A stretch of DNA of 8,504 nucleotides from CAZPCZ01 sp964585225 (GCA_964585225.1 CAZPCZ010000058.1:1-8504), one strand, 5' to 3'. Positions 1 to 4,963 are shown, counted from the first letter of the stretch. Numbers and translations: made by a program. The notes: generated by a model not told the origin, from the letters alone.

Positions 1-282
1 CGTCGCGTCATGTTCGCCGTCGATGACATCGACGATGTCGTTGCGCGCGTGCGCGCCCACGGGGCAGAACTCATCGGCGAAATGCAGTACGAGGACGCCT
101 ACCGACTCGCCTACATCCGCGGACCTGAAGGCATCATCGTCGGGCTGGCGGAGGAAATCCAGAAAGCGTCTCCGCGCACGGGAAAGGAGACGGCGCGGCC
201 GAACCCGGTCTCGGGAGCCAGGCCGGCCGGTCGCAAGAAATCCGCCCGCAAAGACGGCGGGGCGCGAAAAAAGCGGCGATGA
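1..282 (+). CDS. VOC (glyoxalase/bleomycin-resistance fold) family protein, 3' part
   Basis: The frame is open from the first base (R-R-V before the Met at base 10), so this is the C-terminal end of a longer gene. The piece FAVDDIDDVVARVRAHGAEL, followed by EMQYEDAYRLAYIRGPEGI and IVGLAEE, is the last beta-alpha-beta-beta-beta unit of a vicinal oxygen chelate domain; the RGPEGI-x-V-x-LAEE ending is typical of this superfamily. Family members bind a metal and act as isomerases, dioxygenases or resistance proteins, but substrate cannot be inferred from this part. After the domain, about residues 53-90 of the visible piece form a basic Ala/Lys/Arg/Gly tail ending KKRR, probably disordered and unusual for small VOC proteins. 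The next gene-like piece starts 75 bases downstream. The family call is firm; the function is unknown. Confidence 0.8.
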   Translation, partial: RRVMFAVDDIDDVVARVRAHGAELIGEMQYEDAYRLAYIRGPEGIIVGLAEEIQKASPRTGKETARPNPVSGARPAGRKKSARKDGGARKKRR

Positions 283-357
283 GGCTGCCGCGTCGCTCAG
301 CGGGGCCTCGGCCGGCAAGCTTGACCCTCGAGTCCCGGACGGGATATCGTTCCCGCC

Positions 358-490
358 ATGGCCGGAGAGACGCAGATCGGCGACGGCGGCGCGTCGTTCC
401 AGGAAACGTGCGGGACCGTCGCCCTCGGCACGCGAGACGCGCTCGCGATGGAACGCCTCGTCGCCCGATACTGGAAGCCCGGCTCCTCCG
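358..490 (+). pseudogene. N-terminal fragment resembling an ECF-type RNA polymerase sigma factor
   Basis: From the ATG at 358 the frame encodes about 44 residues with strongly G/C-ending codons. It contains SFQETCGTVALGTRD and then AMERLVARYWKPG. This matches the start of ECF-like sigma factors whose N-terminus reads F-x-E-T-x-W-T-x-V-L-x-A-R-D and then L-x-x-R-Y-W-K-P-V-Y. Here the usual Trp after QETC is Gly. Directly after RYWKP the similarity stops and the frame becomes Ser/Ala/Gly-rich low-complexity sequence, although it stays open to 753. No sigma region 2 or region 4 follows, so it cannot be a working sigma factor. The change falls where a different frame becomes coding-like (see the next entry), suggesting a rearrangement junction near 475-490. 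No good ribosome binding site is visible before 358. Family identity is from recognition only. Confidence 0.42.
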
Positions 491-737
491 CTGCGAGCGG
501 CGGAGCTTCCGGATCGACCGGATGGTGGCGGCCCAAATCCGGGACGAGCGTTACGAAATCGGCCCGGAGAAAAGCGACGGGATCGACGGCTCCGGCTGGG
601 CCCGCCGCCAGGAGGAGTGGCGGAAGCGTCGGGCCCGGGAGCTGCGACAGGTCCGGTGGGCGCGAACCGCCATCTCGCGGGATGATCCGGCATCACCGAA
701 CATGCTCGAGGTATTCTCTTTCTTGGTTGCCTCCTAG
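474..737 (+). other. Coding-like fragment in a second frame, possibly from a WYL-type regulator
   Basis: In the frame in phase with position 489 the codons become strongly G/C-ending from about 480 to 650, while the sigma-like frame degenerates. The residues include CERRSFRIDRM, then VAAQIRDERYEIGPEKSDG, then a highly charged stretch with WARRQEEWRKRRARELRQ. The first part resembles the R-T-F-R-x-D-R-I-x-x-A-x-x-x-x-E-R-F-E segment of WYL-domain regulators, but the W-Y-L signature is absent and the tail does not look like one. There is no credible start codon of its own. I read it as a 3' fragment fused to the sigma-like 5' fragment. It ends at a TAG at 735-737, directly before the next hairpin. 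The WYL suggestion is weak. Confidence 0.25.
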
Positions 738-795
738 ACGCCGGAGGAGGTGAATCGTGACCGGAGTAAGGCAGGCCCGAGTTGCTGCCAGATGA
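730..795 (+). promoter_or_regulatory. Hairpin over a Shine-Dalgarno sequence followed by a 12-codon ORF
   Basis: CCTCCT (730-735) is complementary to AGGAGG (745-750) across a 9-base loop, so the strong Shine-Dalgarno sequence is one arm of a hairpin. Six bases later a GTG at 757 opens a 12-codon frame (MTGVRQARVAAR, stop 793-795). The order hairpin, GAGGTnAA, TC, (A/G)TGACC(C)GG resembles the two modules at 3919-4011 and 4964-5053, and may be a third, more degraded copy. It could also be a leader peptide or simply a lost gene start. The ywbE-like gene begins 63 bases further on. No product is proposed. Confidence 0.3.
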
Positions 796-858
796 GATCA
801 TCGGGCTTGAAGGCGAGGTTCGCGAACTGCTCCGATTTTGGGCGCGAGTAAGACAGCC

Positions 859-1053
859 ATGGACGGCACGACCCGCAGCAACATCAAGCCCGGCAACCGA
901 GTCTTGATTGTCCTCAAGAAAGACCAAGGCACGGGCAAGACCACCGAGGGCATCGTCAGGGACATCCTCACGAACTCGTCCCTGCACCCGCATGGAATCA
1001 AGGTCCGGCTTGAAGGCGGCGCTGTCGGGAGGGTGAAGCAGATCCTCGGGTGA
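859..1053 (+). CDS. ywbE: YwbE family protein (DUF2196), 64 aa
   Basis: A complete small protein. The segments TRSNIKPGNRVLIVLKKDQ, TGKTTEGIVRDILTNS and HPHGIKVRLEGGAVGRVKQI follow the whole length of the YwbE family: a lone small beta-barrel-like domain of about 60-70 residues with the invariant Q-x-T-G-K-x-T-x-G-x-V-x-D-I-L-T and HPHGIKV blocks. Function is unestablished; the KOW-like beta fold has suggested nucleic-acid or ribosome association, but nothing here tests that. I chose ATG 859 because the protein then begins MDGTTRSNIKPG as in relatives; a TTG at 838 would add seven unconserved residues. The ribosome binding site is weak. The gene is isolated, with fragments upstream and a gap downstream. 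It may be part of an acquired segment, or a resident gene around which others have decayed. Confidence 0.85.
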   Translation: MDGTTRSNIKPGNRVLIVLKKDQGTGKTTEGIVRDILTNSSLHPHGIKVRLEGGAVGRVKQILG

Positions 1054-1543
1054 GGGGCAGCTGATCCATGTCTCTCAAGAAAGAAGCCTGCCCGTCATCA
1101 GCGAAGCAGCAATCTCCGGATTTCAATCGTGTGGGTTGACTCACCTTCAAGCTGTCTGCCTTTCTTGAATAACTTCCCCAGTTCTGGCCGCAGCGAACGG
1201 ATCAAGTCTGAAGAAACTGCGACGCCAGACTGTGGCGATCGATCCTTCCTATTCTGCTACATTCCGACCGGACTGGAACTGGACTGGGGGTCAGACTTCT
1301 TGTCGCAGCCGACGGCGGTCATCAGGATCGCGAAGAGCGTGGTGCTCCACCAGGAGGCGGGTGGCGGCGGGCGCGTGGCGATGGAATCGGCCGGCGGACC
1401 CCCCGGTCGTGCTGCCCGCGACCGAGGTCGCGCGGATCGAAGCGGAGTTGCCCGCGGGGCCGTAGGCGCTGGCTCAGGACTGACCCCGACAGCCCGTCCC
1501 GGAACGACGACGGCGACGACCCCGCCCCCTCTCGCAGGCGGCG
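1054..1543. other. Gap with no convincing gene; short repeats and an open minus-strand stretch
   Basis: No ORF here has recognisable domains. GGACTGG occurs at 1270-1276 and 1281-1287, then GGGGTCAG at 1287-1294; its reverse complement CTGACCCC lies at 1480-1487. GGGGTCAG-type motifs often flank small transposable or REP-like repeats, but an 8-base match can be chance. On the minus strand from 1257 down to a TGA at 1098-1100 the frame is open for about 52 codons and ends EGESTHTIEIRRLLLR, which looks like the true C-terminus of something, but it has no start codon. On the same strand and frame, a Leu/Ala-rich stretch ending TAVGC (near 1300-1340) resembles a lipoprotein signal without a start. 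The plus-strand end near 1465 (PPVVLPATEVARIEAELPAGP) is coding-like but unidentified. Confidence 0.4.
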
Positions 1544-2050
1544 TCATGTCCTCTTGGTCAACTGAACCTCTCCGAACGTAAAGAACACAAACGTCGCGCC
1601 CGCAGGCCCACGGTAAGCGCCGTTGGTCTCGCACAGCCGATTCGCGAGTGCCGCCATGTGCCAGCCGTCCATCTCCTCGCCAGACCAAACGGGGGTCGTG
1701 AGCCGACGAATGCGGTACTTCTCGCCATACGCTCGGACTCGGACTGAATCTCGCGTCAGTAAATCCGCGATGGACGTATTGGCCCAGCCCCACATCCAAC
1801 TGCCCTCTCGACTGTCGAACGAGCCAATGATCTGTGCTGGTGCGCGCACAACCATGTCGGGAAGCGTGAACACTAACTCCCCCGTGTCTTGCAAAAAATC
1901 CCAACGCTCCGACTCGCCAAGACGCCATGTGCCCTGATGCGCCTCCGTCTGGAGGCGCAACCCCTCCATGCTCCCCTCAAGCAATGCCTTGAACTCTGGC
2001 GTCTCACCGCCGTCATCTGTCCGTCCGAACAACTTCTTGAAAATGTTCAT
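1544..2050 (-). CDS. DUF6882 family protein, 168 aa
   Basis: The protein begins MNIFKKLFGRTDDGG, a basic start seen in this family, followed by FKALLEGSMEGLRLQTEAHQ and a mixed alpha/beta body. Diagnostic blocks are GESERWDFLQDTGELVFTL, APAQIIGSFDSREGSWMWGW with N-T-S next, VRAYGEKY, and a C-terminal GWHMAALANRL, then NGAYRGPAGATFVFFTFGEV. These follow the DUF6882 pattern (W-x-F-D...L-V-F, QIIGS, W-x-W-x-W-x-N, YRGP near the end). Length fits a complete member. The frame stays open upstream to 2347, but that part is antisense to another coding-like fragment, so I take the ATG at 2050. No clear Shine-Dalgarno precedes it. Function is unknown; no signal peptide or membrane segment is seen. The gene runs opposite to all intact neighbours and is probably a single-gene unit. 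Confidence 0.72.
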   Translation of the reverse strand: MNIFKKLFGRTDDGGETPEFKALLEGSMEGLRLQTEAHQGTWRLGESERWDFLQDTGELVFTLPDMVVRAPAQIIGSFDSREGSWMWGWANTSIADLLTRDSVRVRAYGEKYRIRRLTTPVWSGEEMDGWHMAALANRLCETNGAYRGPAGATFVFFTFGEVQLTKRT

Positions 2051-2061
2051 GCGTCCGAAGA

Positions 2062-2216
2062 GTGTACGAGCGATTGGAAAAGTATTTCGAGCCTTTTCCT
2101 CAGCGGTCCACCTCGGAGACTTGTCGAAGTTCGACTCCGCCCATTGGCGGGCCTTGGCGGAGCGCCTGGGAGAACCGGACCTCGTCGGGAAACTGCAGCG
2201 TCGAGTGGACTCTTCG
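2062..2216 (+). pseudogene. Frameshifted coding-like fragment of unknown family
   Basis: From GTG 2062 one frame reads VYERLEKYFEPFP; from about 2100 the next frame reads SAVHLGDLSKFDSAHWRALA then ERLGEPDLVGKLQRRVD with strongly G/C-ending codons. The two join naturally if a small indel near 2098-2103 is assumed. The composite looks like a helical soluble-protein segment. I do not recognise its family. Similarity to real coding sequence fades after about 2216. It begins 11 bases beyond the start codon of the minus-strand DUF6882 gene, so the DUF6882 upstream region is built from unrelated gene debris. The opposite strand is also open here, so it is possible, though I think less likely, that the minus strand is the coding one. 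Confidence 0.3.
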
Positions 2217-2330
2217 CCGCCGCGACGAGGGCGTCCGCCGAACACCTTGAAACTGGAAGCCCCGCTCCCGGGCGAAAGGATTCTTCCGATCCGATCTTGC
2301 GTAGCGCGGAGCATGACACTGGAAAAGCGG

Positions 2331-2370
2331 TTGTTATAAAAACGCATTGTATTTTTAACACTTTATGATA
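2331..2370 (+). promoter_or_regulatory. AT-rich promoter/operator of the AbiEi-like gene
   Basis: This 40-base stretch is sharply AT-rich in a GC-rich window. It contains an imperfect inverted repeat: GTTATAAAAAC (2333-2343) against GTATTTTTAAC (2349-2359), 9 of 11 positions complementary, with a 5-base centre. A -10-like TATGAT lies at 2364-2369, 11 bases before the GTG start of the antitoxin gene. No good -35 is seen at 17-base spacing. AbiEi proteins are known to repress their own promoter by binding inverted repeats, which makes this the natural operator. Placement is seen directly; the role is inferred. Confidence 0.5.
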
Positions 2371-2380
2371 GACTCCTCTC

Positions 2381-2983
2381 GTGACGGTTAGGAAAGCCAT
2401 CCTCAGGCGCGTGCGAAAGCTCAGGCCCGCCGCCGTCTTCACCCCTGCAGATTTCGCTGATCTCGGGACGCCCTACGCCGTCGGCATGGCCCTTGCCCGC
2501 CTGGTGCGCGCCGGGTCCGTCCGACGGATGGGCCAGGGACTGTACGACGTGCCGCGACGGGACCCTGTACTCGGCATCCTCTCCCCGGACACGGACGCCA
2601 TCGCCCAGGCGCTTGCCGGTCGGCACAGGATGAAACTTCAGCCGACCGGGGCCTACGCGGCGAACCTCCTCGGCCTCTCGGAGCAGGTGCCGATGATGGT
2701 GGCCTATCTGACGGACGGCACGCCACGCACCGTGCGGATCGGGAAGCGCCAGATCGTGCTGCGACGCACCACCCCGCGGCGGATGGCCGCCGCAGGCCGG
2801 ATCAGCGGACTGGTTATGAATGCACTTCGATGGCTGGGGAGGAGTCACGTCACGGAGGAGACGGTCCGGCCCCTGAGCCAACGCTTGGATTCGAAGGCGA
2901 AGCGTCAATTGCTTGCGGACGCCCATCTCGCCCCGGCCTGGGTGGCGAAATGGATGCGGTGGATCGCCGGAGCGGGGGATTGA
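2381..2983 (+). CDS. AbiEi-like antitoxin / transcriptional regulator (DUF6088), 200 aa
   Basis: This is the antitoxin half of a type IV AbiE-like toxin-antitoxin or abortive-infection system. The N-terminal part (about residues 1-75) is a winged-helix DNA-binding domain: FTPADFADLGTPYAVGMALA, RLVRAGSVRRMGQGLYDVPR. The remainder, with DTDAIAQALAGRH, LQPTGAYAANLLGLSEQVP, VAYLTDGTPRTVRIGKRQI and MNALRWLGR, is the usual C-terminal antitoxin region of DUF6088 proteins. Length is normal. The start is GTG 2381, which gives the expected N-terminus just after the AT-rich operator; a good Shine-Dalgarno is lacking, so translation may be weak or leaderless. The toxin gene starts 3 bases after the stop codon, as in a coupled operon. 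In the family the protein neutralises AbiEii without a stable complex and represses the operon. Because the toxin downstream is truncated, this copy is probably an orphan antitoxin, able to act as a decoy against related AbiE systems. Confidence 0.82.
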   Translation: MTVRKAILRRVRKLRPAAVFTPADFADLGTPYAVGMALARLVRAGSVRRMGQGLYDVPRRDPVLGILSPDTDAIAQALAGRHRMKLQPTGAYAANLLGLSEQVPMMVAYLTDGTPRTVRIGKRQIVLRRTTPRRMAAAGRISGLVMNALRWLGRSHVTEETVRPLSQRLDSKAKRQLLADAHLAPAWVAKWMRWIAGAGD

Positions 2984-2986
2984 CGG

Positions 2987-3325
2987 ATGGATGGCTTTCT
3001 TCGCCAACCCGTCGACGCCAGAGTGAGGCTCTTCAAGGAAACCGAAGAGCGCCTCGGGATTCCCGCTCGGATCGTGGAGAAGGACTTCTGGGTGTGCTGG
3101 ACCCTACGGCAACTCTTCGCGTTGCCGGAGTTCGGGCCCCATCTCACGTTCAAGGGCGGTACTTCACTCTCGAAGGTCTGGGGATGGATTGAGCGATTCT
3201 CCGAAGATATCGACGTGGTTCTGGATCGCCTCTGGCTGGGCTTTGGCGGGAAGCAAAGTCCGGAAGCCGCGCGGAGCGCGAAGCAACGCAATGCGCGGCT
3301 CGATGCCTTGAAAACCGCATGTCGC
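2987..3325 (+). pseudogene. AbiEii-type nucleotidyltransferase toxin, truncated after about 113 residues
   Basis: Starting at ATG 2987, three bases after the antitoxin stop, the protein follows the AbiEii family closely: ARIVEKDFWVCWTLRQLFAL, then GPHLTFKGGTSLSKVW, then ERFSEDIDVVLDR, LGFGGKQSPE and KQRNARLDALKTACRE. GGTS (residues 57-60) and the D-I-D pair (74 and 76) form motif I of the nucleotidyltransferase fold (G-G-S/T...D-x-D/E). Family members are about 250-330 residues and need later motifs, including a catalytic Lys and Asp, all missing here. After residue 113 the frame continues 31 codons as Arg/Ser-rich sequence to 3421; these bases are antisense to a tyrosine-recombinase fragment. 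The toxin should therefore be inactive. The cut lies within 3312-3325, the join to the recombinase remnant. Confidence 0.8.
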
Positions 3326-3640
3326 GAACATAGCGGTATAACGCGCCGAACTTCGCGAGCGCGCTGCCGTAAGTCTGGAGCGTATTCACCACCAGGCCAT
3401 CCGCGGTCGCGCGATCCATGAACGCGCGGAACTCCCGCTCGCCGATCTCCTCGCGGCGCGCGGTGCCGGGACATGCACCAAGAAACCGGCCGAGGATCTT
3501 CTCGTACGTTTCGCATGAAGTGATTTACGTCGCCGCGCTTGCGGCCGCGCATCTTGATCTCGTGCGAGCCGCCGGACCGCGTGCTCGCCTGCCTTCAGAC
3601 GGCGGACGCGATGCTCCGCCTGGTCCGAGAACTCGGACAT
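3312..3640 (-). pseudogene. Tyrosine recombinase / phage-type integrase, N-terminal remnant with frameshifts
   Basis: Reading the minus strand, ATG 3640 has a near-ideal Shine-Dalgarno (AAAGGAG, 3653-3647, 6-base spacing) and starts MSEFSDQAEHRVRRLKAGEH. A second frame then supplies GGSHEIKMRGRKRGDVNHFM. A third frame (about 3508 to 3312) supplies ETYEKILGRFLGACPGTA, REEIGEREFRAFMDRATADG and LVVNTLQTYGSALAKFGALY followed by RYV. The last block matches the SAM-like core-binding domain of tyrosine recombinases (TY..L..FL...EI...EFRAFM....L...T...Y.SAL..F..LYRYV). A TAA blocks the third frame just upstream, so two frame changes, near 3550-3580 and 3505-3520, are needed. The catalytic domain with R, H-x-x-R and Y is absent because the sequence meets the truncated AbiEii gene. 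It is clearly dead and probably marks an old integrative element. Confidence 0.55.
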
Positions 3641-3918
3641 GCCTAACTCCTTTCGTACGAGAGAAAAGTCCTGAACCCGCTCATGCGTCACATGAGGCAC
3701 CAGCATTCGGCGGCGTTTCTCTACCTTCCTGATGAGGTTGGAGCTTCAAACCGGAAGAGGTGGCCATTTTTTCCCCGCTCGACGGCGCGAGAGCTTCGCT
3801 TTCGGGCCGAGCGTGCCAGCATCGTCTCCCAGTTCTCAGAGACATGAGATGCCTCCCACTCCCTTCCTTTCGATCAGCTTTCAAAGCTCAAGCTCTCGCA
3901 ATTCAGTCATTTTCCCAT
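3641..3918. other. Stretch without a supported gene
   Basis: No ORF here resembles a known protein. On the minus strand the frame of the recombinase remnant stays open upstream of its ATG back to a TGA near 3750 and reads LIRKVEKRRRMLVPHVTH with ERVQDFSLVRKELG next. It looks coding but I cannot identify it; it may mean the remnant's true start lay further upstream. A run of six T near 3769-3774 lies inside TGGCCATTTTTT, and AGCTTT-C-AAAGCT near 3885-3897 is a small palindrome. Nothing here is a convincing promoter or terminator. Confidence 0.35.
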
Positions 3919-3970
3919 CGGACCTTCGTCTCCCGCGGGAGGTCCGGCCAATTCCCAACGAGGTCGTCTC
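3919..3970 (+). promoter_or_regulatory. Module A hairpin and ribosome binding site
   Basis: The perfect palindrome CTCCCGCGGGAG (3930-3941) is extended by CGGAC (3919-3923) pairing with GTCCG (3942-3946), leaving a 6-base bulge on the 5' side. Then follow a short linker and GAGGTCGTCTC immediately before ATG 3971. The same order, with differently sequenced hairpin arms, recurs at 4964-5012. There is no T-run, so it is not an ordinary terminator. It may be a 5' leader structure of a gene family whose coding part has been lost. Confidence 0.4.
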
Positions 3971-4030
3971 ATGACCCGCGAAGAGCTTCAGCTCGGGGTC
4001 CGCAGCATGACCGAGCACCATCGCGTGCCC
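3971..4030 (+). pseudogene. Module A gene start, truncated, in frame with BrnT
   Basis: ATG 3971 opens MTREELQLGVRSMT, which matches MTRQQLQLEIRRMT of the second copy at 5013 at 9 of 14 residues; the DNA from 3960 to 4011 matches 5002 to 5053 at 42 of 52 positions. After MT the two copies diverge. The frame continues through EHHRVPLHLAAFRYMMVIYR straight into BrnT without a stop, but the brnT promoter lies within this part, so the segment after about 4012 is more likely the native upstream region of the toxin locus than part of the module A protein. The parent gene is unknown to me. If transcribed from upstream, it could yield a BrnT with 38 extra N-terminal residues. Confidence 0.4.
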
Positions 4031-4069
4031 TTGCATCTCGCGGCCTTCCGGTATATGATGGTAATATAC
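4031..4069 (+). promoter_or_regulatory. brnT promoter with overlapping operator
   Basis: TTGCAT (4031-4036) and TATGAT (4054-4059) are separated by exactly 17 bases, a strong match to the sigma-70 consensus. GTATAT (4051-4056) and ATATAC (4064-4069) form a perfect 6-base inverted repeat with a 7-base centre, covering the -10 element. BrnT/antitoxin operons are known to be autorepressed by the DNA-binding antitoxin or its complex, and an operator over the -10 fits that. AGGAGG (4070-4075) follows as the ribosome binding site, 9 bases before the GTG start. Confidence 0.65.
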
Positions 4070-4084
4070 AGGAGGGCGGAGGGG

Positions 4085-4378
4085 GTGATCGATCTGACCC
4101 AGTTTGAGGGTTTTGAGTGGGACCGAGGCAACGACACCAAGAACTGGAAGAAGCATCGTGTAACTCGGGAGGAATGCGAGGAGGTCTTCTTCAACTCGCC
4201 TCTTCTCCTTGGATCCGACGCCACCCACTCCAAAGCCGAGGACCGCTACTACGTGTTGGGGAAGACCGACGCCGGGCGTAGGCTGTTCGTGGCTTTCGCC
4301 GGACGCGGGAGCCTGATCCGAGTGATCTCGGCGCGAGACATGACCGAGAAGGAAAGGAAGATGTACCATGGCCGTTGA
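4085..4378 (+). CDS. brnT: BrnT family toxin, RelE-like ribonuclease, 97 aa
   Basis: The sequence FEGFEWDRGNDTKNWKKHRV, TREECEEVFFNSPLLLGSD, THSKAEDRYYVLGKTDAGRR, LFVAFAGRGSLIRVISARDM and TEKERKMYHGR covers the whole BrnT fold: the F-x-W-D-x-x-K-x-x-x-N-x-x-K-H start, the D-x-x-H-S-x-x-E-x-R-Y centre, and the I-R-V-I-S-A-R then E-x-x-x-Y end. BrnT is a RelE-related ribonuclease that stops translation unless bound by its antitoxin. GTG 4085 is chosen because it follows AGGAGG, starts the protein at the usual place and lies downstream of a good promoter; an in-frame ATG at 3971 would add 38 unrelated residues. The stop overlaps the antitoxin start by 11 bases, giving the usual toxin-first order. 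All family blocks appear intact, so the toxin is probably functional. Confidence 0.87.
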   Translation: MIDLTQFEGFEWDRGNDTKNWKKHRVTREECEEVFFNSPLLLGSDATHSKAEDRYYVLGKTDAGRRLFVAFAGRGSLIRVISARDMTEKERKMYHGR

Positions 4379-4808
4379 GCGCAAGAAGCTCCCTCATTTT
4401 CGCAACGAAGAAGAGGAGCGCGAGTTCTGGTCGATCCACGACTCGACGGAGTATCTCGACTGGCAGAAGGCCCGGCCTGCGCTGTTCTCTTCGCTCCGTC
4501 CCAGCACCCGGAGCATCTCGATCCGGCTGCCTGAGTCGCTCCTGGCCGAGCTGAGAACGCTGGCCAACAAGCTGGATGTCCCATATCAGTCTCTCATCAA
4601 GATGCTCCTGTCCGAGTGCGTGCGGAAGGGCTCGGCTCCCCGACTCGACCCGTTATCGAAAGTCCGCTCGGCCGTCCTTCGCTCAGCCCCCGGTCGAGGA
4701 GAGGGAACAGCGCGTGGGGTCGACGAGAAGCAGAGCCGACTCAAGCCGAGAAGGCGACTGGGCTCGGCTCGGGGCGTCGGTACCGGCAGGGAATCGCGAC
4801 AGACGTAG
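4368..4808 (+). CDS. CopG/BrnA-type antitoxin with abnormal C-terminal extension, 146 aa
   Basis: Residues 1-88 match the CopG antitoxin partner of BrnT: LPHFRNEEEEREFWSIHDST, EYLDWQKARPAL, LRPSTRSISIRLPESLLAEL and LANKLDVPYQSLIKMLLSEC. The S-I-S-I-R-L-P-E-S-L-L strand with the following helices is a ribbon-helix-helix DNA-binding domain (about residues 48-85); the N-terminal part is expected to wrap the toxin. It starts inside the toxin gene (11-base overlap), so translation is coupled. Relatives end shortly after L-x-E-R/C, at about 90-95 residues. Here the frame runs on for roughly 55 Arg/Ser/Gly-rich residues (GKGSAPRLDPL-like start, ending ESRQT) that look non-native, suggesting the true stop was lost through a rearrangement near 4630. 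It may still neutralise BrnT and repress the operator, since the known functional parts are intact. Confidence 0.78.
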   Translation: MAVERKKLPHFRNEEEEREFWSIHDSTEYLDWQKARPALFSSLRPSTRSISIRLPESLLAELRTLANKLDVPYQSLIKMLLSECVRKGSAPRLDPLSKVRSAVLRSAPGRGEGTARGVDEKQSRLKPRRRLGSARGVGTGRESRQT

Positions 4809-4963
4809 TCGATCTCCCGTCCCGGACCTCCGCCTCCTGCGCGAGGTCGGGGCCCTTCCAAGCGCTCCGCCACCGCCTGATCTGCTTCAACTGCCCGATC
4901 ACCCTCTGAATTCGGCCGGACTCCTCCGTCTTCGCGGAGTCCGCCCTCGATCCTCTCACTTCG
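4809..4963. other. Gap with a hairpin; a coding-like minus-strand piece
   Basis: CGGACTCC (4917-4924) pairs perfectly with GGAGTCCG (4936-4943) across 11 bases. On the minus strand from about 4955 to 4790 one frame has strongly G/C-ending codons and reads ESGRIQRVIGQLKQIRRW then SAWKGPDLAQEAEVRDGRS; it may be another gene fragment, but I do not recognise it and it lacks a credible start with a ribosome binding site. No T-run follows the hairpin, so it is not a clear terminator for the toxin-antitoxin operon. Confidence 0.3.

Noticed and set aside
23..685. 220-codon plus-strand ORF
   Set aside because: Out of frame with the VOC gene and rich in Arg/Pro/Ser, as expected of a shadow frame in GC-rich DNA.
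838..858. TTG start seven codons upstream of the ywbE ATG
   Set aside because: The added residues are not seen in the family as I know it and no ribosome binding site supports it.
1257..1928. Minus-strand ORF with a lipoprotein-like signal (LMTAVGC) near its end
   Set aside because: The first two thirds are a shadow of the DUF6882 gene, the lipobox is near the C-terminus with only about 14 residues after it, and no start codon precedes it closely.
2905..3552. 215-codon minus-strand ORF
   Set aside because: Only its first 20 or so residues fit the recombinase remnant; the rest is antisense to the AbiEii fragment.
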